A stretch of 64,000 nucleotides of DNA, from assembly GCF_000327285.1 (NCBI RefSeq), contig NZ_HE998569.1:128666-192665 (forward strand), written 5' to 3'. Position 1 is the stretch's first letter, and the number at the start of each line of letters is the position of its first letter. The notes beneath the pieces are model-generated. The model worked only from the letters and a program-made list of their open reading frames with translations, searched no databases and had not been told where the DNA came from. Position numbers and translations under genes: made by a program. This DNA comes from Holdemania massiliensis AP2 (GTDB lineage: Bacteria > Bacillota_I > Bacilli_A > Erysipelotrichales > Erysipelotrichaceae). Shown here in pieces: positions 9,256 through 18,906 of this stretch.

Positions 9256-9288
9256 TGTTTGTCAATTCACAAACAAGCCTTTTATAAT
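9256..9288 (+). promoter_or_regulatory. promoter of the Tat flavoprotein gene with inverted repeat over -35
   Basis: -35 TTGTCA (9259-9264) and perfect -10 TATAAT (9283-9288) with an 18-base spacer. The -35 lies inside the inverted repeat TGTTTGT / ACAAACA (9256-9275, 6-base spacer), a second possible regulator site. Confidence 0.7.
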
Positions 9289-9319
9289 GGAAAAAGAAAT
9301 GACAAACAGGAGGGAAAGT

Positions 9320-10972
9320 ATGTCAAATTCAAACAAAATCAAAGGCATCAGCCGTCGTGATTTCCTCAGAGGAACTGCGGCTGGAGCATTGGGCGTTGCG
9401 GCTGCCGGATTGTTAGGCGGTTGTGCTTCCACACCGGAAAAACAGGAATGTCCGCCCTGTGATCCGGTTTCTGCTTCCACTAACAGCTGGCCGGCCGTCG
9501 AGGCGTTAGAGCCGAATGTTCCGATGGAAGGCGTTGTTGCCTTTGTCAAGGAACCGATTGCCGAGGGGGAAATCGTAAGAACGGAGAATGTGGACGTTGT
9601 CGTCTGCGGCATGGGGCCGGCTGGTTTTGCGGCGTCGATTGCCAGTGCTGAACAGGGATTGAAAACCGTTGTCCTAGAAAAAGGTCAGGTTGGGACTTAC
9701 CGTTCGGCGACGATCGGCGGTCTGACGGATCGAATTCACAAAAAATACGGCGTTCAGTTTGATACCCAGGAATGGCTGGATGACGCGATGGTCAACTCGA
9801 TGTTCTACGGCAATCAGGCAATTTATCAACGGTGGATCGATACCCAGGAAGAAGCGATCAACTGGTTTCTCGATCTGTTCGCGCTGCCGGATGACGATTT
9901 CAAGCTGACTTTTGCGGCTGGGGATTTCCCGGACTTCTATGATCCGTATGATAAAACCTCGCTGAGCCGTTCCTGGAATACGTCGATCAACATTCCTATG
10001 GCGCCGAATGAAATCGTGGAGCTGCTGACAAACAAAGTCAAGGAAGCGGGAGCGGAAGTGCTGATGGAAACGCCAGCCTGCCAGCTGATCAAAGAGGACG
10101 GCAAGGTCGTCGGCGTCATCGCCAAAACGGCAGAAGGCTACGTCAAGTATTTATGCGCTAAGGGAGTTGTCCTGGCGACCGGCGGTTATGAGTTTAATCC
10201 AACCAAGCTGAAGGAATGCTGCCGTCCGCGGGATCTGGCTCTGAATCACTGGATGAACGGAACCGCCTCCAATACCGGCGACGGTCATGAAATGGGCAAG
10301 GCGATCGGAGCGATCGAGGATGAATATCCGCATCCGCTGATGCTCGATCCTGCTCAGTTAATGCCTTATCTGCGCGTCAATAAGCTGGGCAAGCGGTTCA
10401 CGCCGGAATATGAACCATACAATCATCTGGCGCTGGCAATGCAGAATCAGCCAGGCGGCATCAACTGGTACATTACCGACGGCGATGCGGCCAATGCGAT
10501 CAACAAGATGTGGACGCCGTCTTCCTCCTGCTATGGACCGAAGGAAGTCTGGGTCGGTGCGGCAACCAGTGAGAATGCCTTAAAAGCGGATACTCTGGAA
10601 GAACTGGCGGGTTTGATGGGCGTACCGGCGGAAGCCTTTGTCGAAACGATTGAGCATTGGAATGCAATGTGCGAAGCCGGTGAGGACAGCGATTTCCACA
10701 TGCTGCCGAGCATGATGCATCCGATTAAAACCGCGCCGTTCTATGCCAACCTGGAAGGGGCAGCCGCTTTGTGTACGGCCGGGGGACTGCAGGTAACGCC
10801 CAACTCCGAAGTACTGGATACGGAATTCAACGTCATCGAAGGTCTGTATGCGATTGGCAACGTTTCCGGTTCAATGTTCCACGGAACTTATCCGCATAAT
10901 CTCAACTGCATCTCCCACAGCCGCTGCATCACTTTCGGCTACAACGTAGCGAAAACCTTGGCTTCAAAATAA
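9320..10972 (+). CDS. Tat-exported lipoprotein FAD-dependent reductase (fumarate reductase flavoprotein family)
   Basis: A 550-residue flavoprotein. The ATG at 9320 has AGGAGG upstream and gives an N-terminus with a twin-arginine motif SRRDFLRG followed by a hydrophobic stretch and the lipobox LLGGC (Cys35). It should therefore fold in the cytoplasm and end up lipid-anchored outside. The FAD_binding_2 domain begins with the dinucleotide motif CGMGPAG and continues to the C-terminal NVSGSMFHGTYPHNLNCIS region. Unlike the other three reductases in the window it has no FMN_bind domain. The family reduces small organic electron acceptors such as fumarate or urocanate. The substrate is unknown here. 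It faces a frameshifted LysR gene. Confidence 0.88.
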   Translation: MSNSNKIKGISRRDFLRGTAAGALGVAAAGLLGGCASTPEKQECPPCDPVSASTNSWPAVEALEPNVPMEGVVAFVKEPIAEGEIVRTENVDVVVCGMGPAGFAASIASAEQGLKTVVLEKGQVGTYRSATIGGLTDRIHKKYGVQFDTQEWLDDAMVNSMFYGNQAIYQRWIDTQEEAINWFLDLFALPDDDFKLTFAAGDFPDFYDPYDKTSLSRSWNTSINIPMAPNEIVELLTNKVKEAGAEVLMETPACQLIKEDGKVVGVIAKTAEGYVKYLCAKGVVLATGGYEFNPTKLKECCRPRDLALNHWMNGTASNTGDGHEMGKAIGAIEDEYPHPLMLDPAQLMPYLRVNKLGKRFTPEYEPYNHLALAMQNQPGGINWYITDGDAANAINKMWTPSSSCYGPKEVWVGAATSENALKADTLEELAGLMGVPAEAFVETIEHWNAMCEAGEDSDFHMLPSMMHPIKTAPFYANLEGAAALCTAGGLQVTPNSEVLDTEFNVIEGLYAIGNVSGSMFHGTYPHNLNCISHSRCITFGYNVAKTLASK

Positions 10973-11143
10973 AAATCGTCAATTTGATCAACGATTCGTT
11001 GGTTTCTGATCAATTCGGAAACGGCGGATCGTTTTCTTTCGGCTTTCTGACAAATCTTGGGATTGCATCCATTCCCAAAGCGGAATCTGATATAATAAAG
11101 GCAACAGAATTTCCCGACTGATGGGAAGCGAGGAGGAATACGG

Positions 11144-12493
11144 ATGAAACATAAATTATGGGCTGTCATCGCAGCTTGTGTTCTATTCACGGGTTGTGCC
11201 CAATCCCCGGCTGAGACCGCCGTGGTCCCTTCCGCAAGTCCTGAAACCGAACGTCTTGCGGGAACAAAATTGACGAATGCGGCGATGTTTGAGATGTTTC
11301 AGCGATTGGATAAGGCCGCTATTTTTACGGATGATCTAGGCGTAGCCCGACCCTTTGAATTATGGCGCAACGTTAAAAATCAGATTGTTCTCTACCTAGA
11401 GAATCGCGATCATCCGTTTTTAATCTGGGATCCGGTTAACGATACGGTGGAGGTGAATTATACTCACCAACAACTCGTGGAATATCAGGAAGAGGGGGTA
11501 ACAAAACAGGCTTATCTGGAACTGATCTGCGATGGTTTTCAAGCTTCGTGCACCGCTGCGGTAACGACTTCAACCAAAACAACACGCTGGCCGGTGGAGG
11601 CTCCGGATGAGCGCGTCAGCCCCGCTTTAGCAAAAGCCGTCCAGCAAGCCGCCAAGCTGCAGCAGGATCAGATTGAACAAGCACGCCAACAAGCCGACAA
11701 AGCATTATTTGAGCTGCGAACAGTCTATCTGAATACACAGGATTACGAATATGCTGAACAGAAAACCTATTCGCAGGCATCAAACGGATTTAAAGAAGAA
11801 TCCTCCGCGACAACGTATACGCTTTATACCGGTGAGTTGAATCCAACTCTGCCGCCCGATGAGGTTGCTTTTTACTTCGCGGCTCTGTTAGGCAAGGAAT
11901 TTAGCGATCCAGCTCAGATAGAGGCTGATGTGTCCGTCATGTTAACGCTGATGGCCGCGGTGAAGACCTATGTCTGTGAGGGATCTTCGCCGACTTTAAG
12001 CTGCACGGCTGCAACCGCCGGGAATGAGACGATCTCACTTAACCTTCCCCAGGCCGCAGCGGATGATCTGTTGGCGGTGATCCAGATCACGGATCTGGAG
12101 GAGGCTTCCCAAGCGCTGCTGGGTCGAACGCTGTCCCTGAATTCTTTTGATCAGGATGGCATTCGCTATGATGCAGATACACTAGAGGGTTATGTGCTGA
12201 TCCGCGGAGCCTATGGGATGGGGGAAGAACAAGCGCCGTACGAGGCACCAATGACGTTAGTTCTTAATGAGCGCACTGAAGGCCAGCGTCTGATCCGACA
12301 ATATGTCCAAGTGACTGAAATTGAAAATTCAGCCTTTGTCCGCGATGATCAAGGCAATGAATATTACCTGCCGATGATCCAGGAAACGCTGCAGGCGGAA
12401 GACTGTCCTTTGGTGATTTGGGAAACGGCCTGTGAGCCCAATGCCGACGCATCCCAGCTATATCGGCTGGTCTATCAAAAGCCACTGCGTTGA
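11144..12493 (+). CDS. lipoprotein of unknown function
   Basis: A 449-residue protein with a typical lipoprotein signal MKHKLWAVIAACVLFTGC (Cys18) behind GAGGAGG. No family is recognised. A helical, Gln/Ala-rich stretch near residues 165-200 (KAVQQAAKLQQDQIEQARQQ) joins two halves that are both rich in beta-type sequence. It stands alone between the flavoprotein and a GNAT gene. Only the surface location can be supported. Confidence 0.85.
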   Translation: MKHKLWAVIAACVLFTGCAQSPAETAVVPSASPETERLAGTKLTNAAMFEMFQRLDKAAIFTDDLGVARPFELWRNVKNQIVLYLENRDHPFLIWDPVNDTVEVNYTHQQLVEYQEEGVTKQAYLELICDGFQASCTAAVTTSTKTTRWPVEAPDERVSPALAKAVQQAAKLQQDQIEQARQQADKALFELRTVYLNTQDYEYAEQKTYSQASNGFKEESSATTYTLYTGELNPTLPPDEVAFYFAALLGKEFSDPAQIEADVSVMLTLMAAVKTYVCEGSSPTLSCTAATAGNETISLNLPQAAADDLLAVIQITDLEEASQALLGRTLSLNSFDQDGIRYDADTLEGYVLIRGAYGMGEEQAPYEAPMTLVLNERTEGQRLIRQYVQVTEIENSAFVRDDQGNEYYLPMIQETLQAEDCPLVIWETACEPNADASQLYRLVYQKPLR

Positions 12494-12599
12494 ACTGAGT
12501 TGATCTGCAGCATAAAAGTTTACTATTTTTCCGCAAGCTGACAATAGCTGGGAAACGGAACAGGCAGACAGGATGACTTAAGGGAAACAGGAGGAAGAA

Positions 12600-13187
12600 A
12601 TGAATACACCAACACTTGAAACAGAACGGTTAAGATTAAGAAAGTTTACCGCCGATGACATGGAAGCGATATATCAGATTTACAGTGATGAGGTAGTCAA
12701 TCAATTCCTGCCCTGTTTCCCGTTAAAAAGCAGGGAGGAAGCCCGCGCCTTCTTTGAGAAACGGTATGCGTCCAAGTATGCTTTGCCGCAAGCTTATGCC
12801 TATGCTGTCTGCCTGAAACGGGATAATTATCCGATCGGCTATCTGTGCGTGGATATGGATGAACCTCACGATTTGGGTTATGGTTTGAGAAAGGAATTCT
12901 GGCATCAGGGGATCATGACGGAAGCCGGGAAAGCTGTGATCGAGCAGGTGAAAAAAGACGGCATTCCCTATCTTACGGCAACGCATGACCGCAACAATCC
13001 GCGAAGCGGAGGTGTGATGAAAAATATCGGAATGAAATATCAATATTCCTATGAAGAACAATGGCAGCCGAAGGACCTAGGCGTTACTTTTCGGATGTAT
13101 CAGATCAATCTTGATGGACAAAACGACAGAGTTTATAGGAAATACTGGGATCATGCTGAGATTCATTTTGTCGAAGAAGACGTCTGA
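12600..13187 (+). CDS. GNAT-family N-acetyltransferase (RimJ/RimL type)
   Basis: A 195-residue protein starting TPTLETERLRLRKFTADDMEAIYQIYSD, the usual opening of RimJ/RimL-like acetyltransferases. GYGLRKEFWHQGIMTEAGKAV then corresponds to the acetyl-CoA-binding motif A and NNPRSGGVMKNIGM to the following conserved Asn region. A strong AGGAGG lies nine bases before the ATG. The substrate (protein N-terminus or small amine) cannot be told. It appears monocistronic. Confidence 0.88.
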   Translation: MNTPTLETERLRLRKFTADDMEAIYQIYSDEVVNQFLPCFPLKSREEARAFFEKRYASKYALPQAYAYAVCLKRDNYPIGYLCVDMDEPHDLGYGLRKEFWHQGIMTEAGKAVIEQVKKDGIPYLTATHDRNNPRSGGVMKNIGMKYQYSYEEQWQPKDLGVTFRMYQINLDGQNDRVYRKYWDHAEIHFVEEDV

Positions 13188-13451
13188 TTTCTGCTGTCAT
13201 GCTGAGATGCAGTGCAGCTCTTCGGGCAGGAACTAGGCTGAACTCTCATGGTTTCTGATCGCAGAATTGAATTTTTGTCAATCCCTGCAGTGTCGTATCT
13301 TGATAAGCAGCGGAAAGAGCGGATCAGCCGAGAGCGATGTTGCTTAACATCCTTCCATGGGACTAAGGCTTTTTCAGATCAAAGCTTTGACATTGGCGAA
13401 TGTGGGAAAACGTGCTAAACTAAAAAACAGAAAACAGGAGGAAAGGATCAC

Positions 13452-14810
13452 ATGGATATCAAGGAACGGGTAAAAAGTTATGAAGAAGCGATGCTGAAGG
13501 ATCTGGCAGAGCTGGTTTCCTATAATTCGGTTCAGGGAGAAGCCAAACCGAACGCACCGTTTGGCGAAGTCCCTGCTGCCTGTCTGGATAAGGCGCTGGA
13601 AATCGCGGAAGGTTATGGCTTCAGAACAAAAAATGTGGATCATTATGCCGGTTATGCTGAGATAGGCGAGGGTGAATCGGTAATCGGCGTTTTGGCTCAT
13701 TTGGATGTTGTTCCGGCCGGCGAGGGCTGGAATACCGATCCATTTGTATTGACTCGGGATCAGGATCGGGTTTATGGCCGCGGCACCAGTGACGATAAGG
13801 GCGCGGTAGTGGCTTCCATGATTGCGATGAAAGTTCTAAAGGACATGGAGATTCCGCTGAACAAACGGATTCGTCTGATCCTAGGGACAAACGAAGAAAA
13901 CGGCTCTAAGTGCTTAGCGCATTATGTGGAAAAAGAAGGTCATATCGACATGGGGTTTACGCCTGACGGTACATTCCCCGGCGTTCATGGAGAAAAAGGA
14001 GCCTTGGGGCTGGACTTTGAAAGCACGCAAACGGCTATCAAGGAAATCCGCGGCGGCGTTGCTTCCAATGTAGTCTGCAATCACTGTACGTTAACCATCA
14101 GTCAGGATGCGGTCGCGGAAACGGCGCTGCGCTCGGCTCTGGAAAAGCATCCGATAACGTTTGAAGTTAAGCGGGATCAGGACGATCTGATTGTGGACGT
14201 CTATGGAACAGCGGCTCACGCCAGCACGCCGAAGCTGGGCATCAATGCGATAGGCGAGCTGATGGCGGCGTTAGCCGAAGCCGGAATGCAGGATGACTTT
14301 GTTGAATTCTACAACCGCCGAATTGGTATAAGCTGCGATGGCGCGGGATGCGGTTGCAAAACAGCGGATGAGTATGGTCCGCTGACCTTCAGCAATGGTC
14401 TGATTCAGATGGATCACGGGGTAATTCGCGGAACGATTGATATTCGCTTTCCGGTGACGATGAAATCCCAACCGATTATTGAACTGATTGAAAAGACGAT
14501 GGCCACCGAAACAAAGGGTAAAATTACCGTCCGCAGTCATACAGAACCGTTGTTTTTCCCAATCGATTCCCCATTGGTTTCCCGGCTCTTAGAAGCCTAT
14601 CAGGAAGTGACGGGGGATTATCAATCCAAGCCGATCACGATGGGCGGAGGAACCTATGCCAAAGGAATCCGCAACTGCATTGCTTTCGGCTGCGAGTTTG
14701 AAGGCGAGGATTGTCATATTCATGACGCCAATGAATTTGTACGGATTGATTGTTTGCTTCAGCAGGCGGAAATCTACGTTCATGCCTTGATGAAATTGCT
14801 GGAAGCTTAA
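13452..14810 (+). CDS. pepV: dipeptidase PepV (M20 metallopeptidase)
   Basis: A 452-residue M20-family dipeptidase. Zinc-site motifs are visible: HLDVVP with His83 and Asp85, the GRGTSDDKG segment with the bridging Asp near 115, and the EE pair at 148-149 in GTNEENGSKC. The C-terminal half carries GGTYAKGI and HDANEFV, as in PepV/Sapep enzymes. It hydrolyses dipeptides in the cytoplasm as part of amino-acid nutrition. AGGAGG precedes the ATG and a terminator hairpin follows 9 bases after the stop, so it is a single-gene unit. Confidence 0.92.
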   Translation: MDIKERVKSYEEAMLKDLAELVSYNSVQGEAKPNAPFGEVPAACLDKALEIAEGYGFRTKNVDHYAGYAEIGEGESVIGVLAHLDVVPAGEGWNTDPFVLTRDQDRVYGRGTSDDKGAVVASMIAMKVLKDMEIPLNKRIRLILGTNEENGSKCLAHYVEKEGHIDMGFTPDGTFPGVHGEKGALGLDFESTQTAIKEIRGGVASNVVCNHCTLTISQDAVAETALRSALEKHPITFEVKRDQDDLIVDVYGTAAHASTPKLGINAIGELMAALAEAGMQDDFVEFYNRRIGISCDGAGCGCKTADEYGPLTFSNGLIQMDHGVIRGTIDIRFPVTMKSQPIIELIEKTMATETKGKITVRSHTEPLFFPIDSPLVSRLLEAYQEVTGDYQSKPITMGGGTYAKGIRNCIAFGCEFEGEDCHIHDANEFVRIDCLLQQAEIYVHALMKLLEA

Positions 14811-14818
14811 TCATTCTG

Positions 14819-14852
14819 AAAGAAATCTTCATTGATTGGAGATTTCTTTTTT
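14819..14852 (+). terminator. terminator after pepV
   Basis: Perfect stem AAAGAAATCT / AGATTTCTTT with an 11-base loop, followed by a T run. Confidence 0.85.
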
Positions 14853-15095
14853 CGCTTTCGACAAAGGGAAATCTGAGAAATTAAGATAAACAATCGCCTG
14901 AGGAAATCCTCGTTGCAGCTGAAAATTTTATTACGCAGTCGTAAAAATAAAACGCAATTGTATTATCATCGGCAATGCGGTAGCTGACATTGTTGTCTTC
15001 GGCCGCATTGAATACCGTTTTTCTTATGGATCAATGAGCATGGAGAAATATTATAAATAATGCTACAATGAAAAGCAAGAAATGAGGGATGGCGT

Positions 15096-15947
15096 TTGAA
15101 AACAACGAAGCTGGCAATAATGTATGATTTTGATAAGACCTTATCGCCGAAAGATATGCAGGAGTTCAGTTTTATTCCGTCGTTAGGCATTGAACCGGCG
15201 CAGTTCTGGAGTGAAGTCACCGCTTTGGCTGAAAGTCAGAAGATGGACGGAATTCTGACGTACATGTACATGATGATTAACAAGGCGAATCTGATGGGAC
15301 AACCTATTCGCCGGAGTGATTTTGTCGCTTTAGGCAAGAATGTAAAACTGTATCCCGGTGTGGAAAAGTGGTTTGGGCGAATGAATGAATATGGCCGGCT
15401 GCATAATATTGAAGTTGAGCATTTTATCATTTCTTCGGGTTTGACTGAAATCATCGAAGGGACCGCGATAGTGAAGGAATTCAAGAAGATTTATGCCTGC
15501 AAGTATTGCTACAACGCCAGCGGTGTTGCAGTCTGGCCGGCTACGGTTGTCAATTACACGACGAAAACGCAGTATATCTTCCGCATCAACAAGGGAGTGC
15601 TGGATGAAAACAATGACAATGATCTCAACCGGTATACACCGGATCAGCTGCGTGACATTCCTTTTACCAATATGATTTATATCGGCGATGGATTAACCGA
15701 CGTTCCGTGTATGAAGTTAGTGACAGTCAATGGCGGCAAGTCGATAGCGGTATTCGGCAAAGGTTCAGATAAAAAGAAAGCGACAGCGCAGCAGCTTGTA
15801 GCCGATCACCGGGCAGATTTTATCGCACCCGCGGATTACAGCGAGAATCGGGAGCTGGATAAAATTGTTAAAAGCATCATTGATTACACGGAAGCTCGGA
15901 TTCAGATGGAAAAATTGATGAAAAAAACACCGCAAAAAGAAAGATAG
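15096..15947 (+). CDS. HAD-superfamily hydrolase
   Basis: A 283-residue HAD-like phosphatase. Motif I is MYDFDKTLS (nucleophile Asp and acid/base Asp), a Ser-containing strand FIISSGL fits motif II, and motif IV is YIGDGLTDVPCM. The TTG start at 15096 is preferred because it supplies the KTTKLAIMYDFDKT beta strand that precedes motif I, and GAGGG lies upstream. The family includes phosphoserine phosphatase-like enzymes. The substrate is unknown. The gene is alone, with about 285 bases upstream in which only the pepV terminator is seen. Confidence 0.87.
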   Translation: MKTTKLAIMYDFDKTLSPKDMQEFSFIPSLGIEPAQFWSEVTALAESQKMDGILTYMYMMINKANLMGQPIRRSDFVALGKNVKLYPGVEKWFGRMNEYGRLHNIEVEHFIISSGLTEIIEGTAIVKEFKKIYACKYCYNASGVAVWPATVVNYTTKTQYIFRINKGVLDENNDNDLNRYTPDQLRDIPFTNMIYIGDGLTDVPCMKLVTVNGGKSIAVFGKGSDKKKATAQQLVADHRADFIAPADYSENRELDKIVKSIIDYTEARIQMEKLMKKTPQKER

Positions 15948-16312
15948 GAAAAGGGTAAAGCAGCAGAAAAGGATTTCATTTCTTTAAGCTGTACAAGAAA
16001 GGCGGAACGGGAAAAATTTATCCCGCCTTGGATACTCAGGGCAAAACAGGGCTGGGTATCGAGAGTGAAGAACCAAGGCTTCAAGGAAATGAGATTAAAT
16101 AGAAAAGTAGGCAGAGAAACAGTCAAGGACAGTTTTGTTTTCATTCGGCTGTTTTTTTATTTTGCGGATAGGGTGAGGAAAGATTGAATATCACTCTCAA
16201 ATGAGTTAATATTATCTTGTAAGAGGATACTCAAGAAAGTTATTCGGTTTTTTCTATTTTTAGCGGGGCTTTTTCTGATTTTCCGCAATATTAATATCAG
16301 GAGGACTTCAAG
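15948..16312. other. intergenic region without a supported gene
   Basis: About 365 bases. A GC-rich hairpin (AAGGCGG...CCGCCTT, about 15988-16030) without a T run follows the HAD gene. A T-rich stretch lies near 16140-16160. No reading frame with a ribosome site is seen until the AGGAGG of the next gene. Confidence 0.5.
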
Positions 16313-17388
16313 ATGGCGGAAAACTCAAACTATCCTCGCAAACAAGCTCTAAAGCAAGATTCTGTTTCATCACCAACACCTGCACTAACCCCTCAGCGCT
16401 TAAGGATCCTTGATTATCGCGAAAATGATGTCTTTCGGTATACCTTCGGCTCGGAAGATGAAAGATCGCGAAGAATCAGGATCGCATATCTGTCCGATCT
16501 GCTTCAGTGCAGGCTTATCCGAGCCGATATTAAGAATACGGAGCCGATAAAAGATCACAGTAATGAAAAAGGGATTCGATTTGATTTGCTTATCGAAACG
16601 GAAGAGGATGAAGGCGGGATCCAGCGGGTCAATCTGGAAATTCAGAATTATCAGATGAGCGATTCCTTATCGCTGCGCTCTCAAGGCTATCTGGCGCGAA
16701 TTGTAGCCGATCGGCTTTCGATGGGGATCAGTATGATTTTGATCCGGTAGTTCAGGTTATGATTACCAACCATATCCCGCAAATAAAAGAAAGCTGCAGG
16801 GATTATCTTCATCCTCACCGATTTTTCCACGAAATCAAGGGGGAACGAATGGCAGAAGAACAATGTCGGATTCTGTGGGTGGAAATGGATAAATTGGAGA
16901 AGTTGGAAAAGAAGCCGATAGAAGAATGGCGGATATCTGAGAAAATCCACTATATGATTCGGTTCAGTCATGCGCAGAAGAAGCAGAGAATCATTCAGGA
17001 ATTGATTGAAAAGGAGGAAATCATTGCGATGATGGAAGAGAAGAAAAGGGATTATTTAAGGGACGCGAGTTTAGCGATCGCCAGAATGCGGGCTAAATTT
17101 GATGAATTGGATGAACAAAGAGTCTACGGGAAAGGGATTGTAAAAGGAAAGGAAGAAGGAAAATTGGAAGGACAGCGGACCTTAATCCAATTCGTATTAG
17201 GCCAGCGGATGAAACTCAGCAAGGCGGATGCAAAGCTGATTGACAGCTTAGAGTCAGAAGCGCTGGAAGATTTTGTTTTGCGTTTAGATAAGATTCAGAT
17301 ACCGGAAGATTTGCAGCGGCAGATCGCTGCCGTGAATCAGAAAGATCAGAGAAGTCAGACTTTTACTTTTGTTACTACGCCGGATTAG
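16313..17388 (+). pseudogene. Rpn-family PD-(D/E)XK nuclease / putative transposase, frameshifted
   Basis: The N-terminal part (16313-16750) carries the PD-(D/E)XK core: DVFRYTFGSEDERSRR, then RFDLLIE and VNLEIQNYQ with the catalytic D...ExQ pattern. It stops just after ADRLSMGISM. The other frame, from about 16732 (YDFDPVVQVMITNHIP), continues the family sequence to 17388 with a long charged helical tail (KGIVKGKEEGKLEGQ). A single-base loss near 16730 explains both halves. Rpn/PDDEXK_2 proteins are recombination-promoting nucleases, often multicopy and often broken. AGGAGG precedes the ATG and a strong terminator follows. Confidence 0.82.
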
Positions 17389-17428
17389 GGGAAATCCTTA
17401 GAAAAAACACATATTCATAAGAATTTAC

Positions 17429-17464
17429 AAAAGAACCGCGCACAAGGATGCTTGCGGTTCTTTT
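17429..17464 (+). terminator. terminator after the Rpn-type gene
   Basis: Perfect 10-bp stem AAAGAACCGC / GCGGTTCTTT followed by TT. Confidence 0.85.
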
Positions 17465-17646
17465 ATACGCGCAATGGAAGTGATAACGTAGTCGCTTGCT
17501 TATTTATGATCTGTAAATTTTGATCTGAAATCTCAGTTAGTTTGTTAATTTGATAGGTAGAATTAAGGAAATATTATTTTATCTTAACTTGAAAAATATT
17601 CTGCTTTGTGATTAACTAGAAGTAATAATAGATGAGGATTAAATTT

Positions 17647-18822
17647 ATGGATTTTACATTAACTCAAAAGCAAGCCTGTCAATTCTATGTGCTGTGGCAA
17701 GGCTTGTCGGGACCTTATCGTTGGCATACCCAAGCTGATATTTTGATGTTGATTGATCAATTGGGCTGCCTCCAATTTGATCCGATTGATATCTGCGGAA
17801 GGAATGCTGATTTGGTGCTGCATGCCAGGGTTCGCGGATACCGTAAACGGCAGCTGGAAACATTATTATATAAGGATTGTCAGCTGATTGATGCCCTTGA
17901 TAAAAACATGGCGATTTATCCGCAAAGGGATTATCCGAAATTTGCCCGAACACGTCGAAGAGCGATGGAATATCATCGTGTGACTGAACAAATTGAAACT
18001 GCGATTCAAGCTATTAAGACTTTTATGCAAACCCATCCCATCCTCTGTTCTCAGGATGTGAATTGGAATGAAAACCTAGTTTGGGTATGGGGAAGAACAG
18101 CTTCGCTGGCGGCTGTGGCTTTGGAAATGATGCTTTATCGGGGTGAGGTGGTGATCCACCATCGTCAGGGAACAATTCGATACTATCAGCTGACAGAAAA
18201 ACGATTTCCCGGATTAGATCCACTATCCGATCCTTTTCCTGATGAAACAGAGTATTATGCTTGGCGGATTGAACGTCGGATTCGTGCCTTAGGCTTATGC
18301 TGGAACCGTCCTTCCGACGCCTGGCTGGGAATAGAGAAAATGAAAAGTGCTGAGCGGCAGAAAGCATTTGAGCTCTTATTGAAACAAGCGCGGATTTTTC
18401 CTGTTAACATTGAAGGGTGGGATCAGCCGCTTTATGCAGTGAGGGAAACGCAGCCTTTTCTGGAAAGCGCACATGAGGAAACTCCATACCGAAGACGTAT
18501 GGAATTTCTAGGTCCGCTGGACAATGCCTTGTGGGATCGTCGGCTGATCGAGCAGCTGTTTGGCTTCCAGTATAAATGGGAAATTTATACACCGAAAGCG
18601 CAGCGAAAGTATGACAGTTATGTACTGCCTGTGTTATGGGGAGAACGCTTTGTCGGCCGAATTGCACTGGAAAGCAAACCGGCAGAGAAAAAACTGATTG
18701 TAAAGCAATTCTGGCGGGAGCCGCGGATCCGTGACAGTCAAGCGCTGCGGACAGCTTTAGATCGGACATTGGATCGATTTATGCGGTTTCATGAATGTGA
18801 GATAATCGAAAGAAATGAATAA
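17647..18822 (+). CDS. winged-helix DNA-binding protein of the YcaQ family
   Basis: A 391-residue protein of the HTH_42/YcaQ family, whose studied members are DNA glycosylases that unhook interstrand crosslinks. The N-terminus shows the family signature LGCLQFDPIDICGRNADLVLHARVRGY. The QxD triad lies in the position where crosslink-repair members carry a QxQ/QxD motif. The C-terminal half has the typical FLGPLDNALWDRR and YVLPVLWGERFVGRI segments. The ATG at 17647 is chosen because GAGG lies nine bases upstream. The in-frame ATG at 17632 lacks a ribosome site. Glycosylase activity is inferred only. Confidence 0.85.
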   Translation: MDFTLTQKQACQFYVLWQGLSGPYRWHTQADILMLIDQLGCLQFDPIDICGRNADLVLHARVRGYRKRQLETLLYKDCQLIDALDKNMAIYPQRDYPKFARTRRRAMEYHRVTEQIETAIQAIKTFMQTHPILCSQDVNWNENLVWVWGRTASLAAVALEMMLYRGEVVIHHRQGTIRYYQLTEKRFPGLDPLSDPFPDETEYYAWRIERRIRALGLCWNRPSDAWLGIEKMKSAERQKAFELLLKQARIFPVNIEGWDQPLYAVRETQPFLESAHEETPYRRRMEFLGPLDNALWDRRLIEQLFGFQYKWEIYTPKAQRKYDSYVLPVLWGERFVGRIALESKPAEKKLIVKQFWREPRIRDSQALRTALDRTLDRFMRFHECEIIERNE

Positions 18823-18859
18823 AAAGTGCTGAAATCCTGATTAACAGGAACTCAGCACG
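18821..18859 (-). terminator. terminator of the leftward PTS operon
   Basis: Stem GTGCTGA / TCAGCAC with an inner TCCTG/CAGGA pairing. Read leftward it is followed by TTTTT, so it serves the PTS-SIS operon, although it abuts the stop of the convergent YcaQ-like gene. Confidence 0.75.
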
Positions 18860-18906
18860 TTAGGATAATCAGAAGCCTGACGGATGTTTCTTGGAAATAG
18901 AATAGT

